A stretch of 64,000 bases of DNA from Crossaster papposus (GCA_037893245.1 JBAIAA010000097.1:434001-498000), one strand, 5' to 3'; shown: positions 12,487-25,061, counted from the first letter of the stretch. The notes: a model not told the origin generated them from the sequence alone. A program made the numbers and translations.

Positions 12487-12826
12487 TGTTAGTAACGAGA
12501 ACGAAACCAGTTTTATTTGATAGCTCGACAATTGTGGATACTGGAAATATAACTTTGAGCGATTTTAGATCAGAATAATTAACTTAAGAGCGGCGCGTAA
12601 AGCGCGGTTGTTGGGCGAGGCTATCACCCCTCCTTTTCATGTTCGCTGATGCCGTATATGAACGCAACTGTAGAAACGAAAACAAAACCGGTTTGTATTG
12701 ATGCCTTGGAACCTGTGGAACATGAAAATATTACATAAGAGTAATTTTAGGTCAGAATAATTAACTTAAGAGCGGCGCGAAAAGCGCGGGGGGGGGGGGG
12801 GGGGGCGTGGCCGTCACCCCCTTGCC
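12487..12826. repeat. Diverged tandem duplication, unit about 165-180 bp
   Basis: Two direct copies, 12487-12640 and 12664-12826, share GAATAATTAACTTAAGAGCG followed by GCGCG(T/A)AAAGCGCGG. The second copy ends in an 18-G run at 12788-12805. Confidence 0.65.
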
Positions 12827-13314
12827 TATAAATATCGTCGCAATGTACGTTGGAAATCGTGCCAATTTTTCCTGACATGTTTGCTGGTGTCTTGCATATA
12901 TTTGGACATCAATTACATGAAGATAAGACACACTGTTTCCACGAAATATTAATTTCCTAAAACAGGTAGGCCTAATGTTAACTTGTTCTATTGACTACGT
13001 TAAAATGTACATGTATCGGTATATATGAGAGTACGAGTGCCGACGTTAACTGACCATCACAACACAACTGAAACTTTTGTTTAGGCTTTTTAAGGTCTTA
13101 TGTGAAACACACAGTTAACAAAAGATGACTACATACAGCTAAAGAACAATGGTATACAACAGTTTTTGAGCTTGAGACTAAAGATTGAATTGAAGCTAAC
13201 GGGTAGCTGCAGGTGTAGGCCTAAAGGTTGCTACTTCACAGTCAATGAAGCATGACAACATAGAAATACGTGTAGTTTGGAATTGGTAGTGATCAGAAAG
13301 CCTAAAGTGACTCC

Positions 13315-14392
13315 CACACTCTGCCGTGTAGGCCTACCGTGTGCCACCGTGCGCGAAAATGTCTGCGGACGGTGGAGAACAGCGAGGGCACACGGTGGTT
13401 CGTTATCAAAGCGGGCAACACGTTAATAGGGCGTTGGCGCTTATTTACACCCGGTGGGACCCGGCGAAAGTTTTGGGCATGTTCAAAACTTTGGCCGGCT
13501 GGCACCGGCCGCAAGTAAGCGGCAAGAGGACGGTGTTGAACGGTATGAGGACGGTATGAATACGTTATGAAAACGGTCACACTGTATGAACACGTTCACA
13601 ACACGCTCATAACCCGTTACAGAACGGTGATGAACGGGCAAAAAATAATCCACCGTCTGCAACGGGTTGTAAGCGGGTTGTGAACGTGTCATGAACGTGT
13701 TGATACCGTGTCACCGTCTTCATAACGTATTCATACCGTCCTCATTACAGTGTTCATACCGGACTGCCAACGGGTGTTTCCAAAGCGGTACCGCCTGATT
13801 CTGACGGCGCCGCCTCCCTAACGCATGGGTAACATCCTGTTAACGCCTTGACGTTCCCATAACGTCCTATAACGGGTCCATAACGTGTCCTTACCTTCAC
13901 AGTAGCGTCATAATGCAGTAAATATGTGATCAAAAGATGAGGAGAAGTATCGTGGAGTTTCCTTGAAGAAAAATGGAGAGCGGACTGACCGTTGCCGTTC
14001 AAATCGGGGTATTTATGGCAGTCGTGTCATGACGTCAGCAGTCCGGGGACTCGCTCACAGGACGCTCCGAGCGGTGAGGGGACGCTAAGTGACTGGTAGG
14101 TGGCTGCTACAAACCCGGTGCACACGTTCGAGACCCGGTATGGGCCCGGTATGGAAACGGCTAAAATTTTCAACAAAAGTCAATCTGGGCGGTGAAGACG
14201 GTAGAAGCACGTTCAACACCCGGTATGCGCCCGGTGAGAACGGTCAGAAGATGGCAACGAAACGGTGAACAGATTAATTTTATGAATTTGTTTTTGCGGC
14301 CGGGGTCAAGTTCGCTCAAAACCCAACGTTCTGGACTCTGTTGTTTTTTAATAGCCCGGCAGGTGGACGGTAGGCCTACACGGCAGAGTGTG
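13315..14392. mobile_element. Non-autonomous DNA transposon with exact 26-bp TIR
   Basis: 13315-13340 (CACACTCTGCCGTGTAGGCC...) is the exact complement of 14367-14392. The interior, especially 13340-13800 and 14100-14250, is dense in ACGGT/ACCGT and AACGTGTT-type words in both orientations. No transposase. Target duplication is not clear. Confidence 0.65.
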
Positions 14393-14445
14393 AGAGCTCC
14401 ATAAACGTTTAAACAATATTTATGTTTATATGGAGACTTAATATA

Positions 14446-15290
14446 ACAATAATAATAATAACAGGCATTTATACTGCGCTTTTCCAAAACATGATCAAAG
14501 CGCATAACAAAAGAAAGGATAAATTAAAACAAACTAGAACAAAACTTAAATCTACTATTTAGGAAAAAGATAAGTTTTAAGTTTACTCTTAAATGTAACA
14601 ACACAAGTAGAGTCACGGACACTAATTGGGAGACTGTTCCAAAGTTCAGCAGCAGAGTGTGAGAAGGCGTGTTTGCCATAAGATAAACTTGAGTTGTGAG
14701 TGTTAAGCCGAGTTCTATCGGAAGAAGAACGGAGTCCTTGACGATTGCTTTGGTGAAGATGAAACATATCAGAGAGATAAGGTGGGGCAATGTCCTTCAA
14801 ACATTTGAAAACATATAGAAGAGTTTTGAACTGGATGCGTTTCTCCATGGGTAGCCAGTGTAGTTTAGCAAGTAAGGGGGATCCATGAGCTCTCCAACAG
14901 TTAACAATGAGAACAAGTTTGGCAGCTCTGTATTGGATACTGGTGAGGCGTTTAAGATGTGCTTTGGTGATTCCAGATAACAGGGAGTTACAATAGTCGA
15001 GACGAGAAGTGACAAGACAGCGAACCACATGGTGACAAGTATCATGATCAATGTATTTTCGAATCCTTGAAATGTTGCGCAGATGGAAGTTAGTAGAGCT
15101 ACATACTGAATTAACTTGAGATGACATTGACATGACAGGGTCAAACATGACACCCAAATTCCAAATATTAGTTGAGGGGGTTACCGTAGAATTTCCAATG
15201 TTAAGAGAAACATCTTTAACAATATACCACAACAGTAATGTTGTCAAGTTTGTGTGGAAACTCAATGGACAATAATATTAAAATTTAGGC
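14446..15290 (-). mobile_element. 5'-truncated LINE (CR1/L2-type) with RT C-terminal fragment
   Basis: A 236-codon minus-strand frame (15265 to 14555, stop included) carries hallmark pieces of the C-terminal part of CR1/L2-type reverse transcriptase proteins: NLGVMFDPVMSM, FHLRNISRIRKYI, SRLDYCNSLLSGI, YRAAKLV, LHWLPMEKRIQFKTLL, and a final FKSKLKTYLF. The catalytic RT core (YxDD) and endonuclease are absent. The 3' end has GCGCTTTTCC / CAAAGCGC and a TTATTATTATTATT tail at 14446-14461. The frame is open, so insertion may be fairly recent, but the element is dead on arrival. Confidence 0.8.
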
Positions 15291-15299
15291 TGAAAGGGT

Positions 15300-15935
15300 A
15301 GCAGTGGTTTGGGTTGCTGTGTTTATTGGGAAGGGGCGTAATCATACATGCAGCTTACATTTTGTTAACGATTCTGGGTCACATGGGATGGAAATTAAAT
15401 TAGGGGACGTGTAACGCTGGGTTTTGTGGATGTTTTTCTGTCAGACTATCAGTATGTTTGTTAAAGATGAATCCCTTTTTCCAAGAAAATAACAAGGAGA
15501 AACCGGTTTATGCAGGCATACTTCAAGGAATGATCAGTTAATTGTTTTTGTTCACATTCCTAGAGTTAGCCGCAGTGAGTCTGAACTCATTCTATATGGG
15601 AAGATGAGTGTTTATGGGAGTTTTCACAAGTTTTAACAGAACCATTTTTTATCGTGTGCATGACTTTTTGAGATGCTGAACAAGTTTTGCTGCGTGAAGT
15701 ATCATAGGGTTCATGTTTGTGACTGGTCTGCAGGGATAAATATGTATATTTATGATTCGCTGGTGGGTATGCAAGCAGTGTAGGTGCATAACTATACTCA
15801 CCAGAGCGTAATTCTTAATGTAAGATGTTATCTTAGTGAGATATGCTTCTGGGTGTCAGTTCTGGCCACATGCATTCAGACAAAATTGCAACAAATTGTT
15901 TTTCACCACAGTTTCACTTAGAATAACAAACTCAA
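15300..15935. other. Intergenic, nothing recognised
   Basis: No domain, TIR or tandem repeat identified. Confidence 0.5.
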
Positions 15936-15939
15936 AGTG

Positions 15940-16310
15940 GTGGAAATAGCATAAATCATTAATCCCTGCCGTGTAATATGTTTATTCCCATATTTGGGTA
16001 TATATTTTATTTGTATTTTGTCAACAGTTTATTTTGGTGATTCTACTTACACATTCTACTTCAATAACATTTTCAAAAAAATGTAAGTGACTAAATAATT
16101 ATGAAAACATAGTAATGGTCCAAAATGACTACAATTATACCCTGTAATTTGCACGCATTTACCTTGTCTCTAGATATCATCAAGTAGTTAGTATTAGTGA
16201 GCTTCAAATTCACCAAGTTGCTTACCGGCACAGTTATCCTATTAAAACCTTATGTAAAATCATAGGAACAATGATAACATTGTGATATTTAGCCCAGCAA
16301 ACAAAAAATG
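15940..16310 (+). repeat. Single arm related to the 16996-17955 foldback
   Basis: About 370 bp matches the arms of the downstream foldback: CATAAATCATTAATCCCTGC, CTTGTCTCTAGATATCATC and TTTAGCCCAGCAAACAAAAA occur in the same order. Confidence 0.6.
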
Positions 16311-16995
16311 GCGAAAAATAGTGATTTATTATAACCGGTGATAATATGCCACCCCTCTGTGTTCCCCTCTTTTTGGAAGGGGAACAGAGCATATTTCTGT
16401 GTCATTATATGCACTTCATCAGCCATCATCTTTTCAGTTTATTTCCTTGTTCCTTGTTTTTATTGGTGTGTCGGTTTATATGCTGGATGGCAAGGAAATT
16501 GTCCTTCTTTTTTATTTTTTTGGTGGGGGGTAATGATCGAAAGGAGAATATCTTGACTTATTTTATTTTTTTTAGTCTTGAGATCCATTCATTTGATCAT
16601 TGTTTTGTTCTTCCTATAGTTCCAATAGTGTTCATGCGTTTTGCACGTACGCAAGACGGTCATTAAGCTCTTGGCCAATGAAACCCCTGCTTTGCTGACC
16701 CCGCCCCGAACTCCAACCCTATCCGACCGTCGACGTATAGAATTTCACAACGAGCTCGGTAGCCGATTGTTCAATTTCTTTTCACTCGTGGATTTGCAAC
16801 AATGGGGATTAACAACACACTGCCTTCTATTACTTCAATGGTTGTCCGGCAATAAGAACTATTATAGTCTGGGCGATATTTAAAAAAAGGTCTCATCTAG
16901 GGCAAGAAGAGGCATCTTTTGAGTAGAAGTTAGTAATATAGCTATTTTGGAATGCTGAATCAAAAAATGATGGTCACCAAGCTCGATTTTTAGTG

Positions 16996-17955
16996 GAATT
17001 ATGCCTAACTTGCATAAATCTTTAATACCTGTCGTGTAATATATTTGTTCCCATATTTAGATATATATATATATTTTTTAAAAAAAATTGCAATTTTTTT
17101 TTGGTGATTTTACTTACAGTTCCCTTACTTCAATAACATATTTTGTAAAGCATATTAATGACTGAATAATTATGAGAACATAGTAACAATCGAAATGGCT
17201 AAAAATCATATCCTTAAGTTGCGCGCATTTACCTTGTCTCCGGTTATCATCAAGTAGTCTTGCCAAACCTCAGTATTGATAAGCTTCAAATTTACCAAAC
17301 TGCATACTGGCACAGTTATCATATTAAAACCTTATGGAAATCATATGAACATTGATAACATTGTAATATTTAGCCCAGCAAACAAAAATGGGAACAATTT
17401 GGTGTTCGTAAATTGGGCTAAAAGTGGTCAAAGTTCAAGGAAATCACTAAAATTATGTGTAAGAAACCATTTGACGTTGACATAATTATAAGCAATAATA
17501 CTCTTATTTGAGGGATTTCCTTGAACTTGTTTAAGTCTCCCACGTTAGGCAACCCTTCACCGACATTTTAGCCCAATTTACAGCCATCTCATTTTGCCTG
17601 TTTTTGTTTGCTGGGCTAACTATCAAAATGTTATCATTGTCCATATGATTTTCCCTAAGGGTTTAATACTTGTTGATTTTAAAGCTCATCAAGTTTGGCA
17701 AGACTACTTGATGATATACATTGTATGGAAACAAGGTAAATGCGCTCAACTTTAGGATATAATAATTAGCCATTGTGTATCGTTACTATGTTCTCATAAT
17801 TTTTGAGTCATTTCAGAAAAATTTATTGAAGTAAAAATATGTAATTAGATTCACCAAAACATACTTTTCAACAAATAAAATCTTTAAAAAAAATATGTGT
17901 ACAAAATGTTACACAACAGGTATTTACAATTTATGCAAATTGGGCATATGTTTAC
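16996..17955. mobile_element. Long foldback element (about 0.95 kb)
   Basis: The left arm (16996 to about 17460) and right arm (about 17510-17955) are inverted copies: ATGCCTAACTTGCATAAAT at the left pairs with ATTTATGCAAATTGGGCAT at the right, and GCCCAGCAAACAAAAATGGG pairs with the TTTTGTTTGCTGGGC region at 17600. The spacer is short. No coding sequence. Confidence 0.65.
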
Positions 17956-18038
17956 AAAACTTCGGAGGCCTCCTAGGCTAACACTAATTACTAGGCCCAA
18001 AGGGGTCTTCATGCCAAATATGGTGCTTTTATCCACCT

Positions 18039-19389
18039 GGGGCCGGTTGCACCAACGGCCTTAAGTGCTGTACTCAAGTTACGAACGAAAATGGGTTGCA
18101 CCTTCGATGTCTTACCACATGTACTAACTTCCTTGCCGTACGCATTCTTACTTACGTGTGGTGTAAGACAACTTTCGTGCAACCAAAAGACATTACGACA
18201 ACAACTGCTGCACCACCACAACTTACGCATTAGTAGGAAATGGATTTACGACATAAAATTACGTCTAATGGGGAGGTGACTTAAATAGTTAGGGTAGCCA
18301 TTCGCGGCAATATGTTTGGGTTAAAGTACAGTGTCAATTATAATTATTTAATGAAACTATTGAAAACAATACTTCTGCATGTTTTAACACCATTCGGTTG
18401 TAAAAATTGAAAAAGAAAATTGCATTTTTTATTCAAAACTAAACATCACAAACCAAATAGCATCACATTAGACGAGTTTTCGTAAAACACGAAAATCGTG
18501 TTAAAAACGATCAGGCAATAACTTATCAAAAAATCTTTCTGAAAATCAGTAGCTGAGGAAAAAGAACAACCAGACAGCGATTTTAAAAGACGTTTGGAGA
18601 TTGCACGTGGGATTAACTATTTAGATTTTGTTCAAATGCTCCAATTGTTTCTACACACAAATACAACAATTTATTATAGCAGGGTCGAAAGTAGGGTCGA
18701 ACAAAGTGAAATAATCTACAACTCGGAATTGTTTTAATCGACACGAAACACGCATTAGACGAGTCAAACAAAAAAGTGACCGATTTTGAAGGACAAAAAT
18801 GAAAAATAATTGGCTCACTCTTTTTACGGGGATATAAGGTACATTTTATTGACTTGCAAAAACAAATTAAAAACAAATCGCCAATAATATTTCGGTGGAA
18901 AGTGTTCACTTGTTCCCAATTCTAAATACAAAATCTGACAATGCAAATAAGGTTTTAGTCTTAATTTCAGTTATTAAAATCTCATTTGTATTTGAATTTA
19001 ACAGCTTCCAATAGTATTCCATGCACATGCATAACTTCTGATAGCATGGATCAATTTCGGTAAATCTTTTGTTTGAAATGAGTGAGAGAACATGCTCTTT
19101 ATTGACATGCTTGATTGGTGTATCAAATTTGATTGCTTTTTAAGAAAAATAAAACATATTTGATTGAAAACATGCTGTGTACAGTTGCTATATCTAATTT
19201 CAGGATTGTGACCTGCGTCGGTCCCAATACAGTTATAATTATACACTAGGACATGTCCTACGGCGTGTCGTAAGATATGCATTTTAGGACAAGCCTAAAA
19301 GCTTTTTGGTTCAACCGCAGTTACGACATGTCTTAGGGTTGTCCTAAATTTCTTATCTTACGACAAGCATGTCTGGTGCAACCGGCCCC
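18039..19389. mobile_element. Non-autonomous DNA transposon with GGGGCCGGTTGCACCA ends
   Basis: Exact 16-bp TIRs at 18039-18054 and 19374-19389. Subterminal regions on both sides carry TTACGAC/GTCGTAA and TTAGGACA words. The GC-rich GGGCCGGTT-type end recalls ISL2EU/Harbinger-like families, but superfamily is not assigned. No transposase. Confidence 0.6.
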
Positions 19390-19399
19390 TGGTGAATTC

Positions 19400-21180
19400 G
19401 GGTATAGCCTGATGAGTGTGAAATGTACTTTGGTCACTCTAATTTTGAGTTACCATGTGTGAACAACGTCACTGCAATGGAATAATTAGTACAACAGCCC
19501 GTGTTTTGAGCACAATCTTCGGTTGGCACAGGTCGGGGGACGCTGCATGGTAAGTATAATAATATTTATTATCATTACTGGAACATTTATAATTCTGCAT
19601 ATACTGTCTCTTGAGAAATGTACCTCACAGTGAATGTTGGATAGGTCTTATAAAACAAGATGTGGTATTTATAATAGACTAAGTGATTTGTATTAGTTTG
19701 GAGTATTAACACGAAGCGCTGAACCCCCTGCACTTCTGCATATATTTCTGGCAATCACGAAGTGATAACATTTTGTGGAAATACAGGTAACCATAATAGA
19801 ATTTCCTAGAAACCTGTACATGTGACGTTAATGTTCAAGGTATAATTGCCTAAATGAAATTTGACAACTAAAGTGGATGGAATTAATTTTGTATTGACAG
19901 AGAAATTAGCCCAATATAGGTTCATAATGATTTTTATTCGCTGTCTAGTGTACATATAAAGGTCTCGCTTATTCTAAAATATGTAACTGTGGAACTTCTA
20001 CAACTGCATGTACATGTTCTTGAATAAGCTCACGTGGATTATTGTACTACCGATTATTAAACTTAATTCTACGAAAATAGATGGTTTTGCGGGAGTAAGC
20101 AAACCACAATAACATAACATGAGAATATCAATCATGCATATTATAAAGTCGTAGAACGTTTTCTTGTATTTTACAGTCTACATCTTTGGCGTGCCTTAAC
20201 CTCTGTGTACAGACGGCCTAGCCGTGTTGTATGTTCGTCAACCCCAGTTTATATAATATTGTTGGTAGGTGTTTTGGTTAAACTTGTGTTCATCTGTATC
20301 TAAGATGAAACTATGGATGGCAATTTCATGCAGCATTGTTTTTATGACAAATAACTGTTGTTGACATTACATACAATGTGTGCATGTACTTGGAAAACTT
20401 CCATCACACACGGTATTACATGTATAGTGTACATAAACATTACTATTATTATTGTGAATTTACAAGGTAATTCAACTTTGTAGAGGGTATCTAAAAAAGA
20501 CTACACGTACCTAATTCTGTACCTGGTAAATGGAACTGGTTAGTGTTGCTTTAATTACTCATAATGTAGCCAGAAAGGTTTACTTGATGTACCGATTCTA
20601 CAAATTTGTAGAACAAATTATTGCTTCCCTTGACTCTTATGAATATGTGTATAAATGAATTGCTCGAATATACATGATCATTATATATTGATCCATATTT
20701 ATTTGTTGTTTATTTACAGATATTTAATTGACTGTCGTTTATTTATATCTAGAAGTACAACTATTTTTACCTATGACTGGAGCTGCAAATTGTACATTTT
20801 ATCCAGTTTGAAATATGTTGTAAATAAATTGCCTAGCATTTGAGATGACATATTCTTTGTGCCTCCACATCTCGTTTCCTTTTACTAATATTTTCATATT
20901 ATTGACCAGCTCGGTTACACAAGCAACATGCAAAATCTGCCTGTCATATAGTCATGTAATACAATTGCATTCCACTGCTTCACGTCTTTGCTATCTGCGT
21001 ATGCCACATAATGACGCTCATCAGCCATGAGCAATCTCCTTGAAAATCCTGGATCTACTAGTGACTTGGGATTAAAAAAGTAATAAGATTTACTGATGAA
21101 ACTGTCTGTTCAAGTACCACAAACAATGTCACTTGAGACCGATATTAAACGGCCAATACAGTTTACTAAATTATAGCTGC
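19400..21180. other. Intergenic, nothing recognised
   Basis: AT-rich, with only short unremarkable frames and no repeat structure that I could define. Confidence 0.5.
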
Positions 21181-21239
21181 CGCGCCGTTGAAGTGCATGA
21201 TACATCCGGTTATTTTACTATCACGTTGCCCACTTACAA

Positions 21240-21352
21240 AATGGCGGACGGGTTACAGGCGCGTCACGCGTATTTTTTTTAAAAGACGGATGAGGCAACT
21301 TAGGATAAATGGGCGTATCTACACAACACTCAGTGGAAGACACTTAGGTAAT
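21240..21352 (+). repeat. Copy A of a repeat carrying a conserved NGRIYT peptide frame
   Basis: The plus strand reads INGRIYTTLSGRHLG (about 21308-21352), preceded by GGTTACAGGCGCGTCACGCG. A second copy on the minus strand (about 23335-23450) reads LNGRIYTALSGRHLG after a similar GC-rich lead. Two inverted copies 2.1 kb apart, both open. Confidence 0.5.
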
Positions 21353-21371
21353 CAGATCCTTACTTTCCCCT

Positions 21372-21853
21372 AAATTAAACTCACTCCAACAATAAACTTG
21401 GAGACCAAAAATAGTCAATGAAAAATGAGCAGAGACCGAATTTGAACCCCAGTCGAATTAACGATCTATGACCTAACCAATTATCCACTAAGCTACTGTG
21501 AGAGGTCGACAAAAGCCGTTTAACAAAGTGCTTTAATGTACCTCTGGGCCACGTGTAACTAGTTGTAACTAGCAATAACAATAATAGCGTCATTGTTAAA
21601 ACTACTGAATAATCATGACGCGAGAGCCGCCCATTTATGATAATTACCCTTAGCATCCTAGGAAAAAATTGTTTGCTCATTCAACTAGTTACACGTATCC
21701 CAGAGGTACATTCAAGCACGGCTTCTGTTGACCTCTCACAGTAGCTTAGTGGAATTGGTTAGGTTATAGATCGTTCGACTGGGGTTCAAATTCGGTCTCT
21801 GCTAATTTAACCATGATTGGTCTCCAAGTTTATTGTTGAAGTGAGTTTAACTT
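21372..21853. mobile_element. Foldback element with tRNA-like arms
   Basis: The left arm (21372-21560) and right arm (21683-21853) are inverted copies. Each contains a tRNA-like stretch: A-box-like TAGCTTAGTGG and B-box-like GGTTCAAATTC (right arm 21738-21800; left arm on the opposite strand 21430-21505). The outer ends CAATAAACTTGGAGACCA and TGGTCTCCAAGTTTATTG match exactly. Probably a tRNA-derived repeat captured as an inverted pair. Confidence 0.6.
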
Positions 21854-22325
21854 AATGGAAACTAAGACTATGAACAGTTTCATTTTCCTGCGGTACGCAG
21901 TATAGCAGGACAATTCTATATGTATGTTACCCACAAGCTTGACGCTTGAGCGATCACTGTAATTAATATAGTTAATGACATGTCAGTAAGTCGTAAGGTG
22001 CATAGGACGGGAGTGGCCGGTAGTGTGGTCATTTTAGCCTGAGCCTTCCACGGCGCTGGGTCGGTCACGTTAAAGACCGTGGTATATTCAATTTAAGATG
22101 ACGAATTATTTGAACGATGCTGGAATCCCCAGTTATAACCGTATAAACAATCCGTAAACATGTTTAGAAGAGTTATTTTTACTTTGGTATATTTTTAAAC
22201 ACCGTAGTACATTTTTCTCAAATGATAGAAATATCTTAATTTTAGTTAAATATGGAAAAGTTATGAATAAAAATAAATGTTTTATGGATCTGCCATAAGT
22301 TTTTTCCAGAGATTTTAGCTCATTG

Positions 22326-23081
22326 GGTCGTATGAATAAAAACTAGCAAATGCTATGAAGTACAAGCAAAAAGTAAAAGTATTTACTTCGAAGTAAAAGC
22401 ATTAAGGAAAAGCAAATGCTTCAATTCGTATGAATAAACAAGTTTTACTGTTGAGCATTTACTGGCTGAAATAGCTGTAAATGCTTTTTACTTGCAATTG
22501 ATTTCACAACCAAATGATTTATAACAATAGTTTGTATTGTGTGTACGATACACACCCACGCATAGACGCTCGTACGCTGACAGGGGTGCTTGAATGAAAT
22601 CGGAATCTCAAGTTGCTGCTTCGCAGTCATGATGCCCTTTTCCGTCTCAGCAATATTGCAAGAAATTATCGGCCATCTATATCGTCTCATTTCCTTCCCC
22701 AAAATCAGTACAACTGCTTGTATTTTAATCCTAGACATCCCATCTTCCATGTTCATACATTTTCCTGCCTAACCACATTATACAAAAGCTCCTATTTTTC
22801 ATATTAGTATTTGCTACTCTTTTTTCAAGGTAGCCCCGACCCAACCTTGAACAATTACGAGTAAATACTGCAAATCTAAAGCATTTACTCATTTTTATTC
22901 ATACCAAATGGAGCAAATACTAATATTCTAGCAAATGCGGAAAATTATAAAGTAAATACTTTTAGTCTTAATAGCAAATACTTTCCAGTAAAACCTTTTG
23001 CTTCATTTTTATTCATACAGATTCCAATAAATGCTTGAAAATTGCTAGTAAAAGCAAATCCTAGTTTGTATGCATACGGCC
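22326..23081. mobile_element. DNA transposon/MITE with 5-bp CATTG target duplication
   Basis: The ends GGTCGTATGAATA...TAGCAAATGCT and complement CATACGGCC are inverted with a few mismatches over about 30 bp. CATTG is duplicated outside both ends (22321-22325, 23082-23086). The interior repeats AGCAAATGCTT / AAGCATTTGCT words in both orientations. A related copy begins at 62829. Confidence 0.65.
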
Positions 23082-23334
23082 CATTGGGTTTGATATCTGG
23101 TTTTTCACCGTGGGTAAATAAAATAAAGTTAGGCTTTCTTGAATTGACTCGATGTCTACGTTATTATTAGAAGGAAAAACCTCAACCAAGCAGTAAAGAT
23201 TGTAGAATGTTCTAAACAAAATTTCAATTTATGTAAATAAATTGGCCGACGCTAGCCAGGCGGCAGGCTACATCCAGGTATTGGTATCTGAATGTATGGA
23301 TTGTATGAGTTTAGTATAGGTAGCGCAAAGTAGT

Positions 23335-23450
23335 GCGCATAGAACAGACCCCAAGTGTCTTCCACTCAGTGCGGTGTAAATACGCCCATTAAGTAGCATC
23401 ATCCATCCTAGGGGAAAACGCGAGCGGCACGTCCATGTAACGCGCACAGT
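23335..23450 (-). repeat. Copy B of the NGRIYT repeat
   Basis: Minus-strand counterpart of the 21240-21352 copy; see that entry. It lies in a 125-codon minus-strand frame that otherwise shows no recognisable domain. Confidence 0.5.
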
Positions 23451-23624
23451 ATAGTGAGTGCGCTCTCTAGTTTCTATAATATACCGACGATAACACGACG
23501 ATATTTTGTTCATGAAAGGCGAGAAGACATTATAACTTACTACATGTACATACTTTGATGTTGATGTTTTCATGGTATCGGATACATACGGTGGCTCTGG
23601 ATGGACATTGCAAATCGTGAACAT

Positions 23625-23725
23625 TGATGTCAATATTCGCGACAAATTTCACGACTTGCCCCAAAAGTTGTAAATATTGACGTCAATATTTGCGTTCACA
23701 AATTCAAGTCTCGCGTCTTGGTCGC
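23625..23725. repeat. Short GACGTCAATATT repeat fragment
   Basis: Contains GTCAATATTCGCGACAAATT and ATATTGACGTCAATATTTGC, the same motif that builds the large palindromic element at 33891-34974. Confidence 0.55.
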
Positions 23726-24097
23726 AAATAATAATTGGAATCGATTGTTTTGCGCAATTATAGGTTCCGGTTGTTAGGTCGTGTTTGTGCGCATTTTTTT
23801 AGAATGCTAAAGCTAGGTAAATGCACTGTGCATTAACGTTCGTCGTAGGTATATATCAACATTTAAAATGTCTACAAATATACTAATATATACATCAACA
23901 TCAAGCTTGTCATAAGACAGATAATAACGAAAAGAAGTAATTAATTATGCGCATTTGAACAGCTTTTTATTGAATTTGCGCAATATAAGTTAATAGGCCT
24001 AATAATAATACGAATAATATAAACCAGCTTGCATTAAAAAGTTACATTACTTTAAATTGTGTATTTGATGTACATTGTATAGATTTGAACAAACAAA

Positions 24098-24165
24098 TTG
24101 ACTGGAGCGGGGCTTGAACCTGCGACTTTCGGATTACTACGTCCCGTTGCTCTACCAACTGGTGT
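24098..24165 (-). repeat. Degenerate tRNA-like sequence
   Basis: On the minus strand: AGTTGGTAGAGCAACGGGAC, then GCAGGTTCAAGCCCCGCTCC. A D-arm/A-box and a T-arm/B-box are readable, but the acceptor stem does not pair and position 33 is not U in the best fold, so it is a tRNA pseudogene or SINE head. Confidence 0.4.
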
Positions 24166-24889
24166 GAAATGTTAGCATTGACTGCGCGTTCGTTAGATCT
24201 TTTCAAAGTCTGATCCACTTGTGACCGCTATTTTGTAGATGCTCTCCTTGCAGGTTTCCAATGATATGCATTCCTAAAAGCCAAAACAGAAAGAGACATC
24301 AATGAAAAGTTGCAAAGGGGTAAACCTACCAAATATATGCTATTCAATGGTTTATGATCGACCTAATTATTTTCGTGTATACTAACAACTTGTGAAACGA
24401 TGTATGCAAATGGCAGCAGGAATGTAATGGCCAATAAATACCAACACGGTTAAAACTGCAGGCAGGTGTGATGTAGTGACTTATTTGTTATGTAATACTT
24501 TGTTATACTTGTGGAACTGTCGTCATGCGACACTGAATTGACTTCGTGATTTAGTTACTCAACTGTATAAACGGTCACAGCTTATAGTATACAACTCAGT
24601 GGTCAAACGCGATTCGGGGTCTTCTGTCTGTTCAAAACGTTTATTTATGTAATTCCGTTCGGTTGAGCGCAGAATTAGAACGAAATTAAGTTCTTACAGG
24701 TGAATGATCACTCAAAAAGAGGCCATAACAGAACATGAAGTTTTTGCTTATCAGTATCATTTTGTGGGTTTTTTTTCAACAAATGTTTTTTGTTTGGACC
24801 CTGCAAATATATCGATAAAGCTCTAACACTTATGTTGGCCTACTTATGTGTCAATGTTGTAATAAACTAGAGGCAGTAAACATATACCC

Positions 24890-25061
24890 AGCACGATATG
24901 TGGCAGAGGGGTACCCCCCTCTTATCCCTATACTTTATACGCACTCAACACTATTGTACCCTAACCCACCCCCCCTTGAAACCTAAAAAGAATTCCTGAG
25001 ATTCCGGGAACACAATGGTCAACACAAAAGAGGGGGGGTTTTCTCTGCCACATATCGTGCT
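24890..25061. mobile_element. Small MITE (172 bp) with exact 19-bp TIR
   Basis: AGCACGATATGTGGCAGAG at 24890-24908 is the exact complement of 25043-25061. The interior is G/C-skewed (CCCCCC and GGGGGGG tracts). Confidence 0.7.

Noticed and set aside
14797-15153. Second minus-strand ORF in the LINE region
   Set aside because: Another frame of the same LINE; the 236-codon frame carries the RT motifs.
24098-24165. Functional tRNA gene on the minus strand
   Set aside because: The acceptor stem does not pair and the anticodon loop lacks U33 in the best arrangement; treated as tRNA-like repeat.
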